Positions 28,674-37,532 of a stretch of 64,000 nucleotides of DNA are shown one piece after another. The stretch lies in NCBI GenBank assembly GCA_020251025.1, contig JADCDI010000075.1, positions 1-64,000 on the forward strand, in the 5' to 3' direction. This DNA is from Rhodobacter sp. (lineage in GTDB: Bacteria > Pseudomonadota > Alphaproteobacteria > Rhodobacterales > Rhodobacteraceae). Below the pieces are notes generated by a model. That model made no database searches. It worked only from the letters and a program-made list of their open reading frames with translations, and had not been told where the DNA came from. A program made the position numbers and the translations under genes. How positions within the stretch are numbered: position 1 is the stretch's first letter; each line of letters starts with the position of its first letter.

Positions 28674-29038
28674 GGAACGGTCCTTGTCGCAAGCGCGCAG
28701 GCAGCCATACGGTCGTCCGAGATGGCGCGCGGCCCCAGAAGCGACGCGCCCGGTCCGGCGGCGACCAGGGCTGCGGCTTCGGCCAGGCTGCCGCTGCCGT
28801 GCAGGGCGCGGACCCTGGCAGACCGGGTGGGGGTTTCGGTCACCGCCAGCGCCTCGGGCGCTATCGCATCGCCCGGAAGGCCCAGGCGGGCTGCCAATGC
28901 TTGAAAGACGGGTGCCTGGGCCTTGTCTTCGGCGGTGGCAAGACGGGACGGCATCTGCGTGCCCCGCGCCTTGTCCAGCGCATCCAGCAGCGACTCGACC
29001 GTTGCGGCCTGACGAAAGCCGAAACCGGCGACGATCAT
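28670..29038 (-). CDS. cobE: CobE / CbiG C-terminal-domain protein
   Basis: 122-residue CobE, equivalent to the C-terminal domain of CbiG. Seen: '[20 protein letters not shown]', then '[21 protein letters not shown]' and '[21 protein letters not shown]', which match the family. CobE is required for the aerobic pathway but its reaction is not settled; a role around ring contraction is often suggested. The real start is ATG 29038; the frame extends far upstream (to 29476) only as antisense-like noise over cobL. ATGA overlaps with both cobL (stop) and cobM (start). Confidence 0.85.
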   Translation of the reverse strand: MIVAGFGFRQAATVESLLDALDKARGTQMPSRLATAEDKAQAPVFQALAARLGLPGDAIAPEALAVTETPTRSARVRALHGSGSLAEAAALVAAGPGASLLGPRAISDDRMAACALATRTVP

Positions 29039-30237
29039 CGCAGAACACTCCATTGCACAACCGGATAGGACGATTTCCAGCCGCGTTTGCTGCCCAGCGG
29101 CGCGGCCTCGGCCAGTTCGATGCGCAGCAGGCTGCCGCCATGGGTCGCCTGCGCCTGCGTCAGCACTGCCTCGGATTCCAGCGTGACGGCATTGGCGACC
29201 AGGCGGCATCCGGGCGGCAAGACCGGCCACAGGGCCGAAAGCAGGGCGGCGCACAGCCCGCCGCCGATGAAGACGGCATCGGGTGCAGGAAGCCCGGCCA
29301 AAGCCCCGGGCGCGCGGCCGCGCACCAGCCCCAGCCGGTCCATCCCCAGCCGGTCGGCATTGGCGCGCAGCCGGTCGGCCCGGCCTGCGTCCGCCTCGAT
29401 GGCAACGGCCTGACAGGCGGGATGCGCCAGCAGCCATTCGATGGCGACGGAACCGGACCCCGCGCCAATGTCCCACAGCCGCTCACCGGGGCGCGGGGCC
29501 AGCGCCGACAGGGTCAGGGCGCGCAGGGGGCGTTTGGTGATCTGCCCGTCATGGTCGAACAGGCTGTCGGGCTGCCCCGAGGCGCGGTGCGGCACCGCCG
29601 CGGTGCCGGCCGGTTCCAGGGCGACCGCCACGGGATGGGCGATGTCCGTCAGGGCGAATCCGTCTGCCCGCGTCACCCGGACCCGTTCGCGCGGGCCGCC
29701 CAAAGCCTCCATCACTGTCATCCGCGTGGCCCCGGCGCCTTGCGCCACAAGACAGGTGGCAAGCTCGGACACCGCCGCACCATCGCGCAAAAGGACGATC
29801 AGGCGCATGCCGGGGTCAAGATGCGGGCGCAGCCGGGTCAGGGGCGCGGCATGCAGCCCCAGGCAAAGGGTGTCTTCCAGCGGCCAGCCCAGCCGGGCGG
29901 CGGCGCGCGAAAAGGTCGAAGGCGCGGGCAGGGCACGCCATTCGCCCGGCGCAAGGTGGCGCGTCACCGATGTGCCCGCGCCGAACCAGAACGGATCGCC
30001 CGAGGTCAGCATCACCACCCGCCGCCCGCGCAGCGCCAGAAGCCGGGGAAGGCCATCGGCAAAGGGCACGGGCCATTCGATGCACTCTGCGGTCAGTCCG
30101 GGCAGCAGGGCCAGGTGCCGTGGGGCCCCCATCACCACCTCTGCCGCCGCCAGCGCGGCATGGCTTGCGGGCGGCAGGCCATCCGGTCCATCCTCGCCCA
30201 GCCCGAGGATCGTCAGCCAGGGGGGGGCTTCAGACAT
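29035..30237 (-). CDS. cobL: Precorrin-6Y C(5,15)-methyltransferase (decarboxylating) CobL
   Basis: 400-residue fusion of CbiE-like (about 1-205) and CbiT-like (about 215-400) domains. CbiE part: '[15 protein letters not shown]', '[15 protein letters not shown]', '[14 protein letters not shown]'. CbiT part: '[17 protein letters not shown]' and the SAM motif '[16 protein letters not shown]', then 'AVAIEADA'. It methylates C-5 and C-15 and removes the acetate carboxyl at C-12. Its start codon overlaps that of cobK on the other strand (30235-30238, CATG). Confidence 0.94.
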   Translation of the reverse strand: MSEAPPWLTILGLGEDGPDGLPPASHAALAAAEVVMGAPRHLALLPGLTAECIEWPVPFADGLPRLLALRGRRVVMLTSGDPFWFGAGTSVTRHLAPGEWRALPAPSTFSRAAARLGWPLEDTLCLGLHAAPLTRLRPHLDPGMRLIVLLRDGAAVSELATCLVAQGAGATRMTVMEALGGPRERVRVTRADGFALTDIAHPVAVALEPAGTAAVPHRASGQPDSLFDHDGQITKRPLRALTLSALAPRPGERLWDIGAGSGSVAIEWLLAHPACQAVAIEADAGRADRLRANADRLGMDRLGLVRGRAPGALAGLPAPDAVFIGGGLCAALLSALWPVLPPGCRLVANAVTLESEAVLTQAQATHGGSLLRIELAEAAPLGSKRGWKSSYPVVQWSVLR

Positions 30238-30988
30238 GCGCAAGATCCTGATCCTGGGCGGCACCACCGAGGCGGGCATCCTTGCGGCCAGACTGGCCGA
30301 ACGTCGTGAAACCGCCGTGCTGTCCTATGCCGGGCGGGTGGAAGACCCCAAGCCGCAGCCGGTGGAAACCCGGGTCGGCGGCTTTGGCGGCGCGGCGGGG
30401 CTGGCGGACTACATCCGTGTGAACAACGTCACGCATCTTGTTGACGCCACACATCCTTTTGCCGCGCAGATCAGCGGGAACGCCGTTCTTGCGGCGCAAA
30501 CCACCGGCACGCCTCTGATCGCGCTCAGCCGTGCCCCCTGGCACCCTGTGCCCGGCGACGACTGGCGGTTCGTGCCCGACATTCCGGCTGCGGTTGCGGC
30601 ACTGGCCGGCCCGGCCCGGCGGATCTTCCTGGCGCTGGGCCGCCTGCATCTTGCCGCCTTCGCAGCCCGGCCGCAGCACCATTACATCCTGCGTCTTGTT
30701 GATGCGCCGACCTTGGCCCCGCCCCTGCCGCATCACACGGTCATCGTGGCACGCGGCCCCTTCGATCCGGCGGGCGACAGGGCGCTGCTGAAGGCGCATC
30801 GCGCCGATCTGGTGGTTGCAAAGAACGCCGGCGGCACGGGTGCCTCGGCCAAGCTGGCCGCCGCCCGCGGGCTTGGTCTGCCCGTGCTGATGATCGACCG
30901 CCCCCCCCTGCCGCCCCGGCCCGAGGTGCAGACGGTGGCCCAGGTGATTGACTGGCTGGATCACGGCAGCACCGAACGCGGCGTGTAG
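30236..30988 (+). CDS. cobK: Precorrin-6A reductase CobK
   Basis: 250 residues, Rossmann-like NADPH-dependent reductase that gives precorrin-6B (6Y), the CobL substrate. Seen: 'ILILGGTTEAGILAARLAE', 'VDATHPFAAQISGNA', 'RAPWHPVPGDDW', 'FLALGR' and 'VAKNAGGTGASAKLAAARGL'. It is the only gene inverted inside the minus-strand cob operon: its ATG overlaps the cobL start head-to-head, and its 3' end overlaps the cobJ 3' end by 28 bases. Its promoter must lie within the 5' part of cobL. Confidence 0.93.
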   Translation: MRKILILGGTTEAGILAARLAERRETAVLSYAGRVEDPKPQPVETRVGGFGGAAGLADYIRVNNVTHLVDATHPFAAQISGNAVLAAQTTGTPLIALSRAPWHPVPGDDWRFVPDIPAAVAALAGPARRIFLALGRLHLAAFAARPQHHYILRLVDAPTLAPPLPHHTVIVARGPFDPAGDRALLKAHRADLVVAKNAGGTGASAKLAAARGLGLPVLMIDRPPLPPRPEVQTVAQVIDWLDHGSTERGV

Positions 30989-31755
30989 ACGATCGGCGCG
31001 CCGTCGCGCGCGATGATCCGCGTCCGGCTGGACCCGACAAGGACGACCGTGCGCATGTCGGCCATGTCCGGCGTCGCTTGCGTCAGCGGCACGACGCGGA
31101 TCGTCTCGTCAGGCAGCGAGACGTTGCGCGCAAAGATCACCGGCCGGGCATCGCCGCAGGCGTCTTTCAGCACTGCCAGCGTGCGGGCAAAGCCATCGGG
31201 CCGCGAGCGGGAGCGCGGGTTGTAGAAAGCCATGGCGAAATCCGCCTGCGCCGCCAGCCGCAGGCGGCGTTCGATCAGGCTCCAGGGCTTCAGGTTGTCG
31301 CTGAGGTTGATGGCGCAGAAGTCGTGGCCCAGGGGTGCCCCGGCCCGCGCGGCGGCGGCCAGCATGGCGGTGATGCCGGGCAGAACCCGGATCTCTGTGC
31401 CGCGCCGGTCTGCGGGTTCGGCCTCCAGCGCCTCGAACAGGGCGGCGGCCATGGCGAAGACACCGGGATCGCCGGACGACACCACCACCACGCGGCCCCC
31501 GGCGCGGGCCATGTCAAGCGCGTGGCGGGCGCGGTCCATCTCGACCCGGTTGTCGCTGGGATGCAGCGTCAGCCCGGCGCGCGGGGCGACGCGGGCGACA
31601 TATGGGCTGTATCCGACGACGTCGGTCGCCGCCGCCAGGGCCGCCGTCACCTCGGGCGTGATCAGCGCGGCCGACCCCGGCCCAAGACCGGCCACCGCCA
31701 CCCAGCCGCCCGGTGCCCCGGCCTGCGTTCCGGCTTGCGTCATGGCCTGCGTCAT
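30961..31755 (-). CDS. cobJ: Precorrin-3B C(17)-methyltransferase CobJ
   Basis: 264 residues, TP_methylase fold. 'VAVAGLGPGSAALITPEV', 'VVGYSPYV', 'VVVVSSGDPGVFAMAAALFE', 'VLPGITAMLAAAARAGAPLG' and 'FYNPRSRSRP' are CobJ/CbiH signatures. It methylates C-17 with ring contraction. A short Thr/Gln/Ala repeat at the N-terminus (MTQAMTQAGTQAG) means the start could be 31755 or 31743; 31755 overlaps the cobI stop by 4 bases and was preferred. Converges with and overlaps cobK. Confidence 0.93.
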   Translation of the reverse strand: MTQAMTQAGTQAGAPGGWVAVAGLGPGSAALITPEVTAALAAATDVVGYSPYVARVAPRAGLTLHPSDNRVEMDRARHALDMARAGGRVVVVSSGDPGVFAMAAALFEALEAEPADRRGTEIRVLPGITAMLAAAARAGAPLGHDFCAINLSDNLKPWSLIERRLRLAAQADFAMAFYNPRSRSRPDGFARTLAVLKDACGDARPVIFARNVSLPDETIRVVPLTQATPDMADMRTVVLVGSSRTRIIARDGAPIVYTPRSVLP

Positions 31756-32480
31756 GGCCGACGTCCCTGGCCATGCACCAGCACGATCGAGAAATAGGGC
31801 GTGATGCGCCCCTCGACCTCGGCCAGTCGCATCACCTTCTGGCAAGGCATGGTCGCGTATTCCACCAGCCAGGCCCGGTCCATCCGCCCTGCGGTTTCCA
31901 GCGCACGGCGGACCTTGTCGATGTTGCGGCCGATCTTCATGACCACCAGCGCATCGCTGTCGGCCATGTGACGGGCGAGGTCCGCCTCGGGCAGGGTGCC
32001 CGTCAGCACGGTCAGCACATCATCGCCCCAGGTGATCGGCAGGCCGGTGGCCGTCCAGGCCCCCGACATGCCTGTGATCGCGGGGACGACCTGGACCGGG
32101 TGGGTGTCGCGCAGGCGGGCATAAAGATGCATGAACGATCCGTAGAAGAACGGATCCCCCTCGCACAGCACGACCACGTCGCAGCCCCGGTCCGACATCC
32201 CGGCCAGATGGCGGGCACAGGCGGTGTAGAACGGGCCAAGCGCGTTGTTATAGGCGGGGTCATCCAGCGGAATTTCGGTGGTGACCGGGTATTCCATGGG
32301 ATATTCGACGACATCCTCGGCCAGCATCCCCGCCACGATCTGCCGCGCCTGCCCCGGTTTGCCCGCCTTGCGGAAATAGGCGATGTGCCGGGCGTGCCGC
32401 AGCAGGCGGTCGGCGCGCACGCTCATCAGGTCCGGCTCGCCCGGGCCAAGGCCAAGGCCGAAGATCGTGCCTTTGGTCAT
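31752..32480 (-). CDS. cobI: Precorrin-2 C(20)-methyltransferase CobI
   Basis: 242 residues. 'IFGLGLGPGEPDLMSVRAD' is the SAM-binding opening, then 'IAYFRKAG' and 'EYPVTTEIPLDDPAYN'. 'VVVLCEGDPFFYGSFMHLY' and 'VPAITGMSGAWTATG' complete the CobI/CbiL pattern. It methylates C-20 of precorrin-2 to precorrin-3A, the CobG substrate. ATGA overlaps on both sides (cobH and cobJ). Confidence 0.95.
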   Translation of the reverse strand: MTKGTIFGLGLGPGEPDLMSVRADRLLRHARHIAYFRKAGKPGQARQIVAGMLAEDVVEYPMEYPVTTEIPLDDPAYNNALGPFYTACARHLAGMSDRGCDVVVLCEGDPFFYGSFMHLYARLRDTHPVQVVPAITGMSGAWTATGLPITWGDDVLTVLTGTLPEADLARHMADSDALVVMKIGRNIDKVRRALETAGRMDRAWLVEYATMPCQKVMRLAEVEGRITPYFSIVLVHGQGRRP

Positions 32481-33103
32481 TCGGTCCGGCTCGCGATCGC
32501 GTTGACGGCGGCGACCGTGATGGCACTGCCGCCCAGCCGCCCGGCGACGATGCAGGCGGGCACCGGTTGGTCGGCCCACAGCGCCTCTTTGGATTCGGCC
32601 GCCCCGACGAAGCCGACCGGACAGCCGATGATCGCGGCGGGGCGCGGGCAGGCCGGGTCTTGCAGCATGTTCAACAAATGGAACAGCGCGGTCGGCGCAT
32701 TGCCGATGGCCACCACCGCACCGGCCAGATGCGGGCGCCACAGCTCCAGCGCCGCTGCCGACCGGGTGTTGCCCATGGCGTGGGCAAGCCCGGGCACCGC
32801 CGGGTCGTGCAGCGTGCACAACACGTCATTGCCCGCAGGCAGGCGGTGCCGGGTGATGCCTTCGCTGACCATGCGCGCATCGCACAGGATCGGCGCGCCC
32901 GCCTCCAGCGCGCTGCGGGCGGCCGGGACGAAACCGGGCGAGAAGCGCAGATGCGCCTCCAGCCCGACCATGCCGGCGGCATGGATCATGCGCACGGCCA
33001 GCGGTTCCTCGTCGGGGTCAAAGCGGGCCAGATCGGCCTCGGCGCGGATCATGGCGAAGGACTGGCGATAGATCGCGGCACCATCGGTTTCATACCGGTG
33101 CAT
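32477..33103 (-). CDS. cobH: Precorrin-8X methylmutase CobH
   Basis: 208 residues. CobH moves the C-11 methyl group to C-12, giving hydrogenobyrinate. Family landmarks: 'YRQSFAMIRAEADLARF', 'AVRMIHAAGMV' (the His is the conserved general acid), 'CDARMVSEGITRHRLP', 'VAIGNAPTALFHLLNML' and 'IIGCPVGFVGAAESKEAL'. Start 33103 shares its ATG region with the cobG stop; the stop overlaps cobI. Confidence 0.95.
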   Translation of the reverse strand: MHRYETDGAAIYRQSFAMIRAEADLARFDPDEEPLAVRMIHAAGMVGLEAHLRFSPGFVPAARSALEAGAPILCDARMVSEGITRHRLPAGNDVLCTLHDPAVPGLAHAMGNTRSAAALELWRPHLAGAVVAIGNAPTALFHLLNMLQDPACPRPAAIIGCPVGFVGAAESKEALWADQPVPACIVAGRLGGSAITVAAVNAIASRTE

Positions 33104-34242
33104 CAGAGTGCTCCAAGAACGTCGGGCAGGCGGGCGGGCGCAAGGCCGGCAACGGTGGGGGCATCCCACGCGGTACCGCCGCGCACAAGATCGAATGCGC
33201 CATCGCGCCCGGTCAGCGTGACATCGGCCGCCCCCGCGCGGGCGCAGCCCTTGGCACAGCCCGAGACATGCAGGCTGCCCCTGACCAGTGGCGCCAGCCG
33301 CCGGGCAAGGTCGCGGGTTTCCACGGTGGCCGAGGTGCAGAACGGTGCCCCCGGGCAGGCATCGGCGCGCAGCAAGGGGTCATCTGGCCCTGTGATGAAA
33401 TCCCCGGCGGGAACGGGCGTGCCCCCTTCAAGAACAAAGCTGCGGGCCGGGGTGACCCGCAGCGCCCCGGCACCGCTGCCGGATATCAGCCGCGCCAGCG
33501 CGCCCGCGTCGATCCGGCCAAAGGCCGCGCCATAGACCGGGCCGGGCAGCCTGTCGCCGGGGCGGGGCAGGGTGCCGGGTGCTGCGGGCGGTTCGGCGGG
33601 GCGGAAGGCATCGGGGACCGCGTGGTCGGCCAGATGCCGCGCCATGCGGCCCGCTTCGGCCCCCCCGGTTTCGGCAAACCACCGCGCCAGCGCGAGGATC
33701 GCCCCGGCGGCTTCGTTTGCGGTCGTGGCGCAGCCCAGATCAGACCCGTCCGCCCGCAGGATCAGCCCGCCCGACACCCCGCGTTCCACCCGGAGATCGG
33801 CGGGCGCGCGGCCCAGGACCGGTGCCGGTCCGGCGTCGATGGCGAAGCCGAACTTGGCGGGCAGGGGCGGCAGGTCTGCCAGCCGGGCGACAAGGGCGGC
33901 CGCAATCCGCTGCGTGTCGTCGCCGTCCTGCCAGCACGGGTCGACCAGAATGTTGCGCCGCCCTTCCAGGGCCGGATCTGCATCGAGAAGCCCCAGTGCC
34001 CAAAGATCGCCTGTCAGCGCCTGATGGCTGTCCGCGCCGACGCCGCGCAGTTGCAGGTTCGCCCGGCTGGTCAGATCGATCAGGCCAGACCCATGGGCGC
34101 ACGCCGCCGCGCACAGCCCCAGCGCCTGGTCAGCCGTCAGCCGCGCCAGCAGCGGGCGCACCCGCACGATCAGCCCGTCGCCCGATGCCATCGGGCGGTA
34201 GGCGCCGGGGCACCAGCCCCGGGCGGCGGGGCGCCGGGTCAT
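33103..34242 (-). CDS. cobG: Precorrin-3B synthase CobG
   Basis: 379-residue member of the nitrite/sulfite reductase ferredoxin-like family. CobG uses O2 and an Fe-S cluster to oxidise precorrin-3A to 3B, marking the aerobic pathway. Two ferredoxin-like half domains are visible ('GDGLIVRVRPLLARLTADQA' and 'GLIDLTSRANLQLRGV'). The 4Fe-4S/siroheme-type Cys set is 'CPGAPFC' and later 'HVSGCAKGCARAG'. Start ATG 34242 overlaps the cobN stop. The length is at the short end of the family. Confidence 0.9.
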   Translation of the reverse strand: MTRRPAARGWCPGAYRPMASGDGLIVRVRPLLARLTADQALGLCAAACAHGSGLIDLTSRANLQLRGVGADSHQALTGDLWALGLLDADPALEGRRNILVDPCWQDGDDTQRIAAALVARLADLPPLPAKFGFAIDAGPAPVLGRAPADLRVERGVSGGLILRADGSDLGCATTANEAAGAILALARWFAETGGAEAGRMARHLADHAVPDAFRPAEPPAAPGTLPRPGDRLPGPVYGAAFGRIDAGALARLISGSGAGALRVTPARSFVLEGGTPVPAGDFITGPDDPLLRADACPGAPFCTSATVETRDLARRLAPLVRGSLHVSGCAKGCARAGAADVTLTGRDGAFDLVRGGTAWDAPTVAGLAPARLPDVLGAL

Positions 34243-37200
34243 GCCCGTGCCCCCAAGGTGGCAAGGATGGAATTGCGCCGTGTCTGCCACAGACCTGCCG
34301 CATTCAGGGCTGCGAAGCGGTCTTGCATGGCGGCCAGCGCGCCGGGATTCTCGCGGGCCAGAAAGGCACGCACGGCGTCGTCGCCCAGGGTTGCATCATG
34401 ATAAAGGTCGAACAGGTGCGGCTCCACCACACCGGCCAGATGGGCAAAGGCCGCCAGATGATCCAGCGTTGCCGCAATTTCCGCCCCGCCGCGGAAGCCG
34501 TGGCGCATCATGCCGGCCAGCCAGCCGGGATTGGCGGCGCGCCCGCGCACGACGCGGGCGATCTCTTCGCGCAAGGTGCGGGCGCGGGGGCGGGCGGGGT
34601 CGGTGACGTCAAGGTGATAAAGCGCGGCCTGCCCGCCGGTCACCGCCCGCGCGGCCGCAAATCCCGCCTCATGCGCGGCGTAGTCGGCGGCCAGCAGCAG
34701 ATCGGTTTCCGGCAGGTCCTGCAGATGGACAAAGCTGTCGGCGGCGGCGACGCGGGCCGCGATGCCGGCCCGGTCCTGCACCGGCTCGGCCCCGTCCAGC
34801 GCCCAGGCGCTGGCGGCCAGCCAGGCGGCACCGGCCCTGTCGCGGCCCCCTTCGCTGTAGTCTTCCGCCCCGGCACCCAGGCCCAGACCATAGGTTCCCG
34901 GTTCCGGTCCATAGACGCGCGCCGCCGCCGCCTGCCCGGCGTAGGGGTTCCAGTCGGCAGCCTCGTCCCGCGCGGCCAGCGCGCGCACCGCCTGGCCGAA
35001 CAGGGTGCACAGGCCGGGAAAAACATCGCGGAACAGGCCGGAGACGCGCAGCGTCACGTCGATCCGGGGGCGCTCCATCAGGGCCAGGGGCAGGATTTCC
35101 ACCCCCGACACCCGGTCTGATCCGTCGTCCCAGACCGGTTTTGCCCCCAGAAGATGCAGGGCCATGGCAAATTCCTCGCCCGCCGTGCGCATCGTGGCCG
35201 ATCCCCACAGGTCAACCACCAGACCGCGCGGCCAGTCGCCCTGGTCCTGCAGATGCCGGCGCACCAGCTCTTCGGCCAGCGTCACGCCCTGGGCATGGGC
35301 GGCGCGCGATGGCACTGCACGCGGGTCGGTGGAAAAAAGGTTGCGCCCCGTCGGCAGCACATCCCCGCGTCCGCGATAGGGCGACCCCGAGGGGCCGGGG
35401 GCAATGCGCCGCCCGGCCAGGGCATCCAGCAGGCCGGCGCGTTCGGCATGGGCGCTGGCCACGGCCTGGGGCGTGGCGCAGGGCGGCACCCGCCCGAAGA
35501 TGTGCAGCCCGTCGCCGAACTGGCTTTCCTTCACATCGCAGACGAAGCGGTCGATCCGGGTGATCGCCTCGGCCAGGGAAAGGGCCGTATCCAGCCCCAG
35601 ATCGGCCTCTACCCCCGCCGCCGCCGCCTCGGCGCGGATATCGCCCTGCAGGCGGTCGCGGCGGCGCGGATCAAGACCGTCGGCGTTGGAAAACTCGTCG
35701 AGCAGCCCTTCCAGCCGCGCCAGCCGTTCGGGCGTGCCCCCCTGGCGCAGGGCGGGCGGGATATGGCCCAGCGTCAGCGCCCCGATCCGGCGCTTGGCCT
35801 GCGCGGCCTCGCCGGGATCGTTGACGATGAAGGGGTAGATGACCGGCAAATCGCGCGTCAGCGCCTCGGGCCAGCAGGCATCGGACAGCGCCACCGCCTT
35901 GCCCGGCAGCCATTCCAGCGTGCCATGCGCACCGATATGCACCAGCGCCTGCGCGCCGGATTGCTGCCGCAGCCACAGGTAAAAGGCAATGTAACCATGG
36001 CGCGGGGTGCGGGAAAGGTCGTGATAGGTGCTGTCGCGGTCCGCGACCTGCCCGCGTTCGGGTTGCAGTGCGACCAGAACATTGCCGCGCCGCAGGGCGG
36101 CAAAGCGGAACCTGTCGCCCCCCGTCACGGCGGGATCGTCTTGCGGTTCCCCCCAGACGGTCTGCACCGCCTCGCGCAGCGATGCCGGAAGGGTCTGCAG
36201 GGCGGCGTGATAAGCGGCCAGCGGCCAGTCCAGCGTCTCTTGCATCAGGGCTGCGGCCAGCGGCCTGCCCGGCATCACCCGATATCCGGCATCTTTCAGA
36301 TCGCCCAGCATCGCCTCGGCAGAGGCCAGCGCATCCAGCCCCACGGCATGGGCCATCTGATGCGCCGTGCCGGGATAGGTGGACAGCACCAGCGCCACCC
36401 GCCTGTCTGCCGCCGCCGTCGCCCCCAGCCGGACCCAGCCTGCGACCCGGTCTGCGATGGCGGACACGCGGGCCGCATCGGCCCGGTGGGCAAAGCGCGC
36501 GAATTGCAGCGCCGGGTCCGCAGTGCCGGGTTCCTTGAACGAGGCGACGCCGGCAAAGAGCCGCCCGTCCACCTCGGGCAGGACGACATGCATGGCCAGG
36601 TCCGACGGCGACAGGCCGCGCGCCGCCCCGTCCCAGGCCTGCCGCGTGGCGGTGGACAGCGCCACCTGAAACACCGGAACCCCGGCCCCGTCCAGCGGTG
36701 TCTGCCCGTTGTCCCCCCGGGCCGAGAAGGCGGTGGCATTCACAATCGCCGCCGGGTGCAGCGCCTTGACCCAGCGCGCCACCCAGCGCGCCGCCCCCTG
36801 TGCCTTCAGCGACGGGGCAAACAGCCCCAGCACGTCAAAGCCCCGGTCCCGCAGCGCCGTGACCAGCGCCTGAACCGGGTCCAGATCATGCGCCGTCAGC
36901 CAGGCGCGGTAGAAGATGACCAGCACGCGGGGCCGCGTGGCGGTGGCGGCAAAGGCCGCCGGGCAGGTCAGCCCGTCCTGCGGCGTCCAGCCGCCGACCT
37001 CGGGCAGGGCCTTGGCCCCCGCCACCGGCCCGGCGTAAAGCCCGGCCGCCAGTGCCATCTGCGCCAGCGCCGCCTGGGCCGCCACCGCCCCGCCGGTATC
37101 GCAAAGCTGCGCCAGCCGCCTTAATGTCGAGGCGGGCAGGGTCGAGACGGCATCCAGCCGCGCATCGGCCCGCCCGTCTGCCGGCAGGACCGCCAGGGCG

Positions 37201-37526
37201 ATGCCCCTGGCCCGCGCCAGCGCCTCGACCTGGGCCAGACCGTAGGACCAATAGGGCACCCCGCCGATCAGCCGGATCAGGATGCCCTTTGCCCCCGACA
37301 GGGTGCGATCCAGATAGGTATCGACCGAAAGCGGATGTTTCAGGGCCGCCAGATTGGCCAGCCGCAGGCCGGGCAGGCTGCCCCCGGCCCGGTGCCACCC
37401 CGCCGCGAAGGCGCCAAGGTCACTGTCCGAAAACGACAGCACCACCAGATCGGCCGGGCTTTGGCCCAGGTCGGTCGGGGTGGCCGTCTCGTCCAGCCCG
37501 TGGCTTTCGCGGAAGATGACATGCAT
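34239..37526 (-). CDS. cobN: Cobaltochelatase large subunit CobN
   Basis: 1095-residue CobN, of the magnesium-chelatase H/CobN family. With CobS and CobT (not in the window) it inserts Co2+ into hydrogenobyrinic acid a,c-diamide at the expense of ATP. Seen: N-terminal 'MHVIFRESHGLDETATP'; 'LIGGVPYWSYGL'; 'LVIFYRAWLTAHDLDPV'; 'YIAFYLWLRQQSGAQALVHIGAHGTLEWLPGK'-type core (35885-35990), including the conserved HIGAHGTLEWLPG; 'GRNLFSTDPRAVP'; and 'LVVDLWGSATMRTAGEE'. All are CobN landmarks. Six bases separate it from cobW. Confidence 0.95.
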   Translation of the reverse strand: MHVIFRESHGLDETATPTDLGQSPADLVVLSFSDSDLGAFAAGWHRAGGSLPGLRLANLAALKHPLSVDTYLDRTLSGAKGILIRLIGGVPYWSYGLAQVEALARARGIALAVLPADGRADARLDAVSTLPASTLRRLAQLCDTGGAVAAQAALAQMALAAGLYAGPVAGAKALPEVGGWTPQDGLTCPAAFAATATRPRVLVIFYRAWLTAHDLDPVQALVTALRDRGFDVLGLFAPSLKAQGAARWVARWVKALHPAAIVNATAFSARGDNGQTPLDGAGVPVFQVALSTATRQAWDGAARGLSPSDLAMHVVLPEVDGRLFAGVASFKEPGTADPALQFARFAHRADAARVSAIADRVAGWVRLGATAAADRRVALVLSTYPGTAHQMAHAVGLDALASAEAMLGDLKDAGYRVMPGRPLAAALMQETLDWPLAAYHAALQTLPASLREAVQTVWGEPQDDPAVTGGDRFRFAALRRGNVLVALQPERGQVADRDSTYHDLSRTPRHGYIAFYLWLRQQSGAQALVHIGAHGTLEWLPGKAVALSDACWPEALTRDLPVIYPFIVNDPGEAAQAKRRIGALTLGHIPPALRQGGTPERLARLEGLLDEFSNADGLDPRRRDRLQGDIRAEAAAAGVEADLGLDTALSLAEAITRIDRFVCDVKESQFGDGLHIFGRVPPCATPQAVASAHAERAGLLDALAGRRIAPGPSGSPYRGRGDVLPTGRNLFSTDPRAVPSRAAHAQGVTLAEELVRRHLQDQGDWPRGLVVDLWGSATMRTAGEEFAMALHLLGAKPVWDDGSDRVSGVEILPLALMERPRIDVTLRVSGLFRDVFPGLCTLFGQAVRALAARDEAADWNPYAGQAAAARVYGPEPGTYGLGLGAGAEDYSEGGRDRAGAAWLAASAWALDGAEPVQDRAGIAARVAAADSFVHLQDLPETDLLLAADYAAHEAGFAAARAVTGGQAALYHLDVTDPARPRARTLREEIARVVRGRAANPGWLAGMMRHGFRGGAEIAATLDHLAAFAHLAGVVEPHLFDLYHDATLGDDAVRAFLARENPGALAAMQDRFAALNAAGLWQTRRNSILATLGARA

Positions 37527-37532
37527 CCGCGA

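Noticed and set aside
29039-29476. Upstream extension of the cobE frame (CobE as a 268-residue protein)
   Set aside because: The extension is antisense-style noise over cobL; CobE homology begins at ATG 29038, which overlaps the cobL stop.
35154-37124. 656-codon open frame antisense to cobN
   Set aside because: Shadow of cobN, with no start-site signal and no domain.
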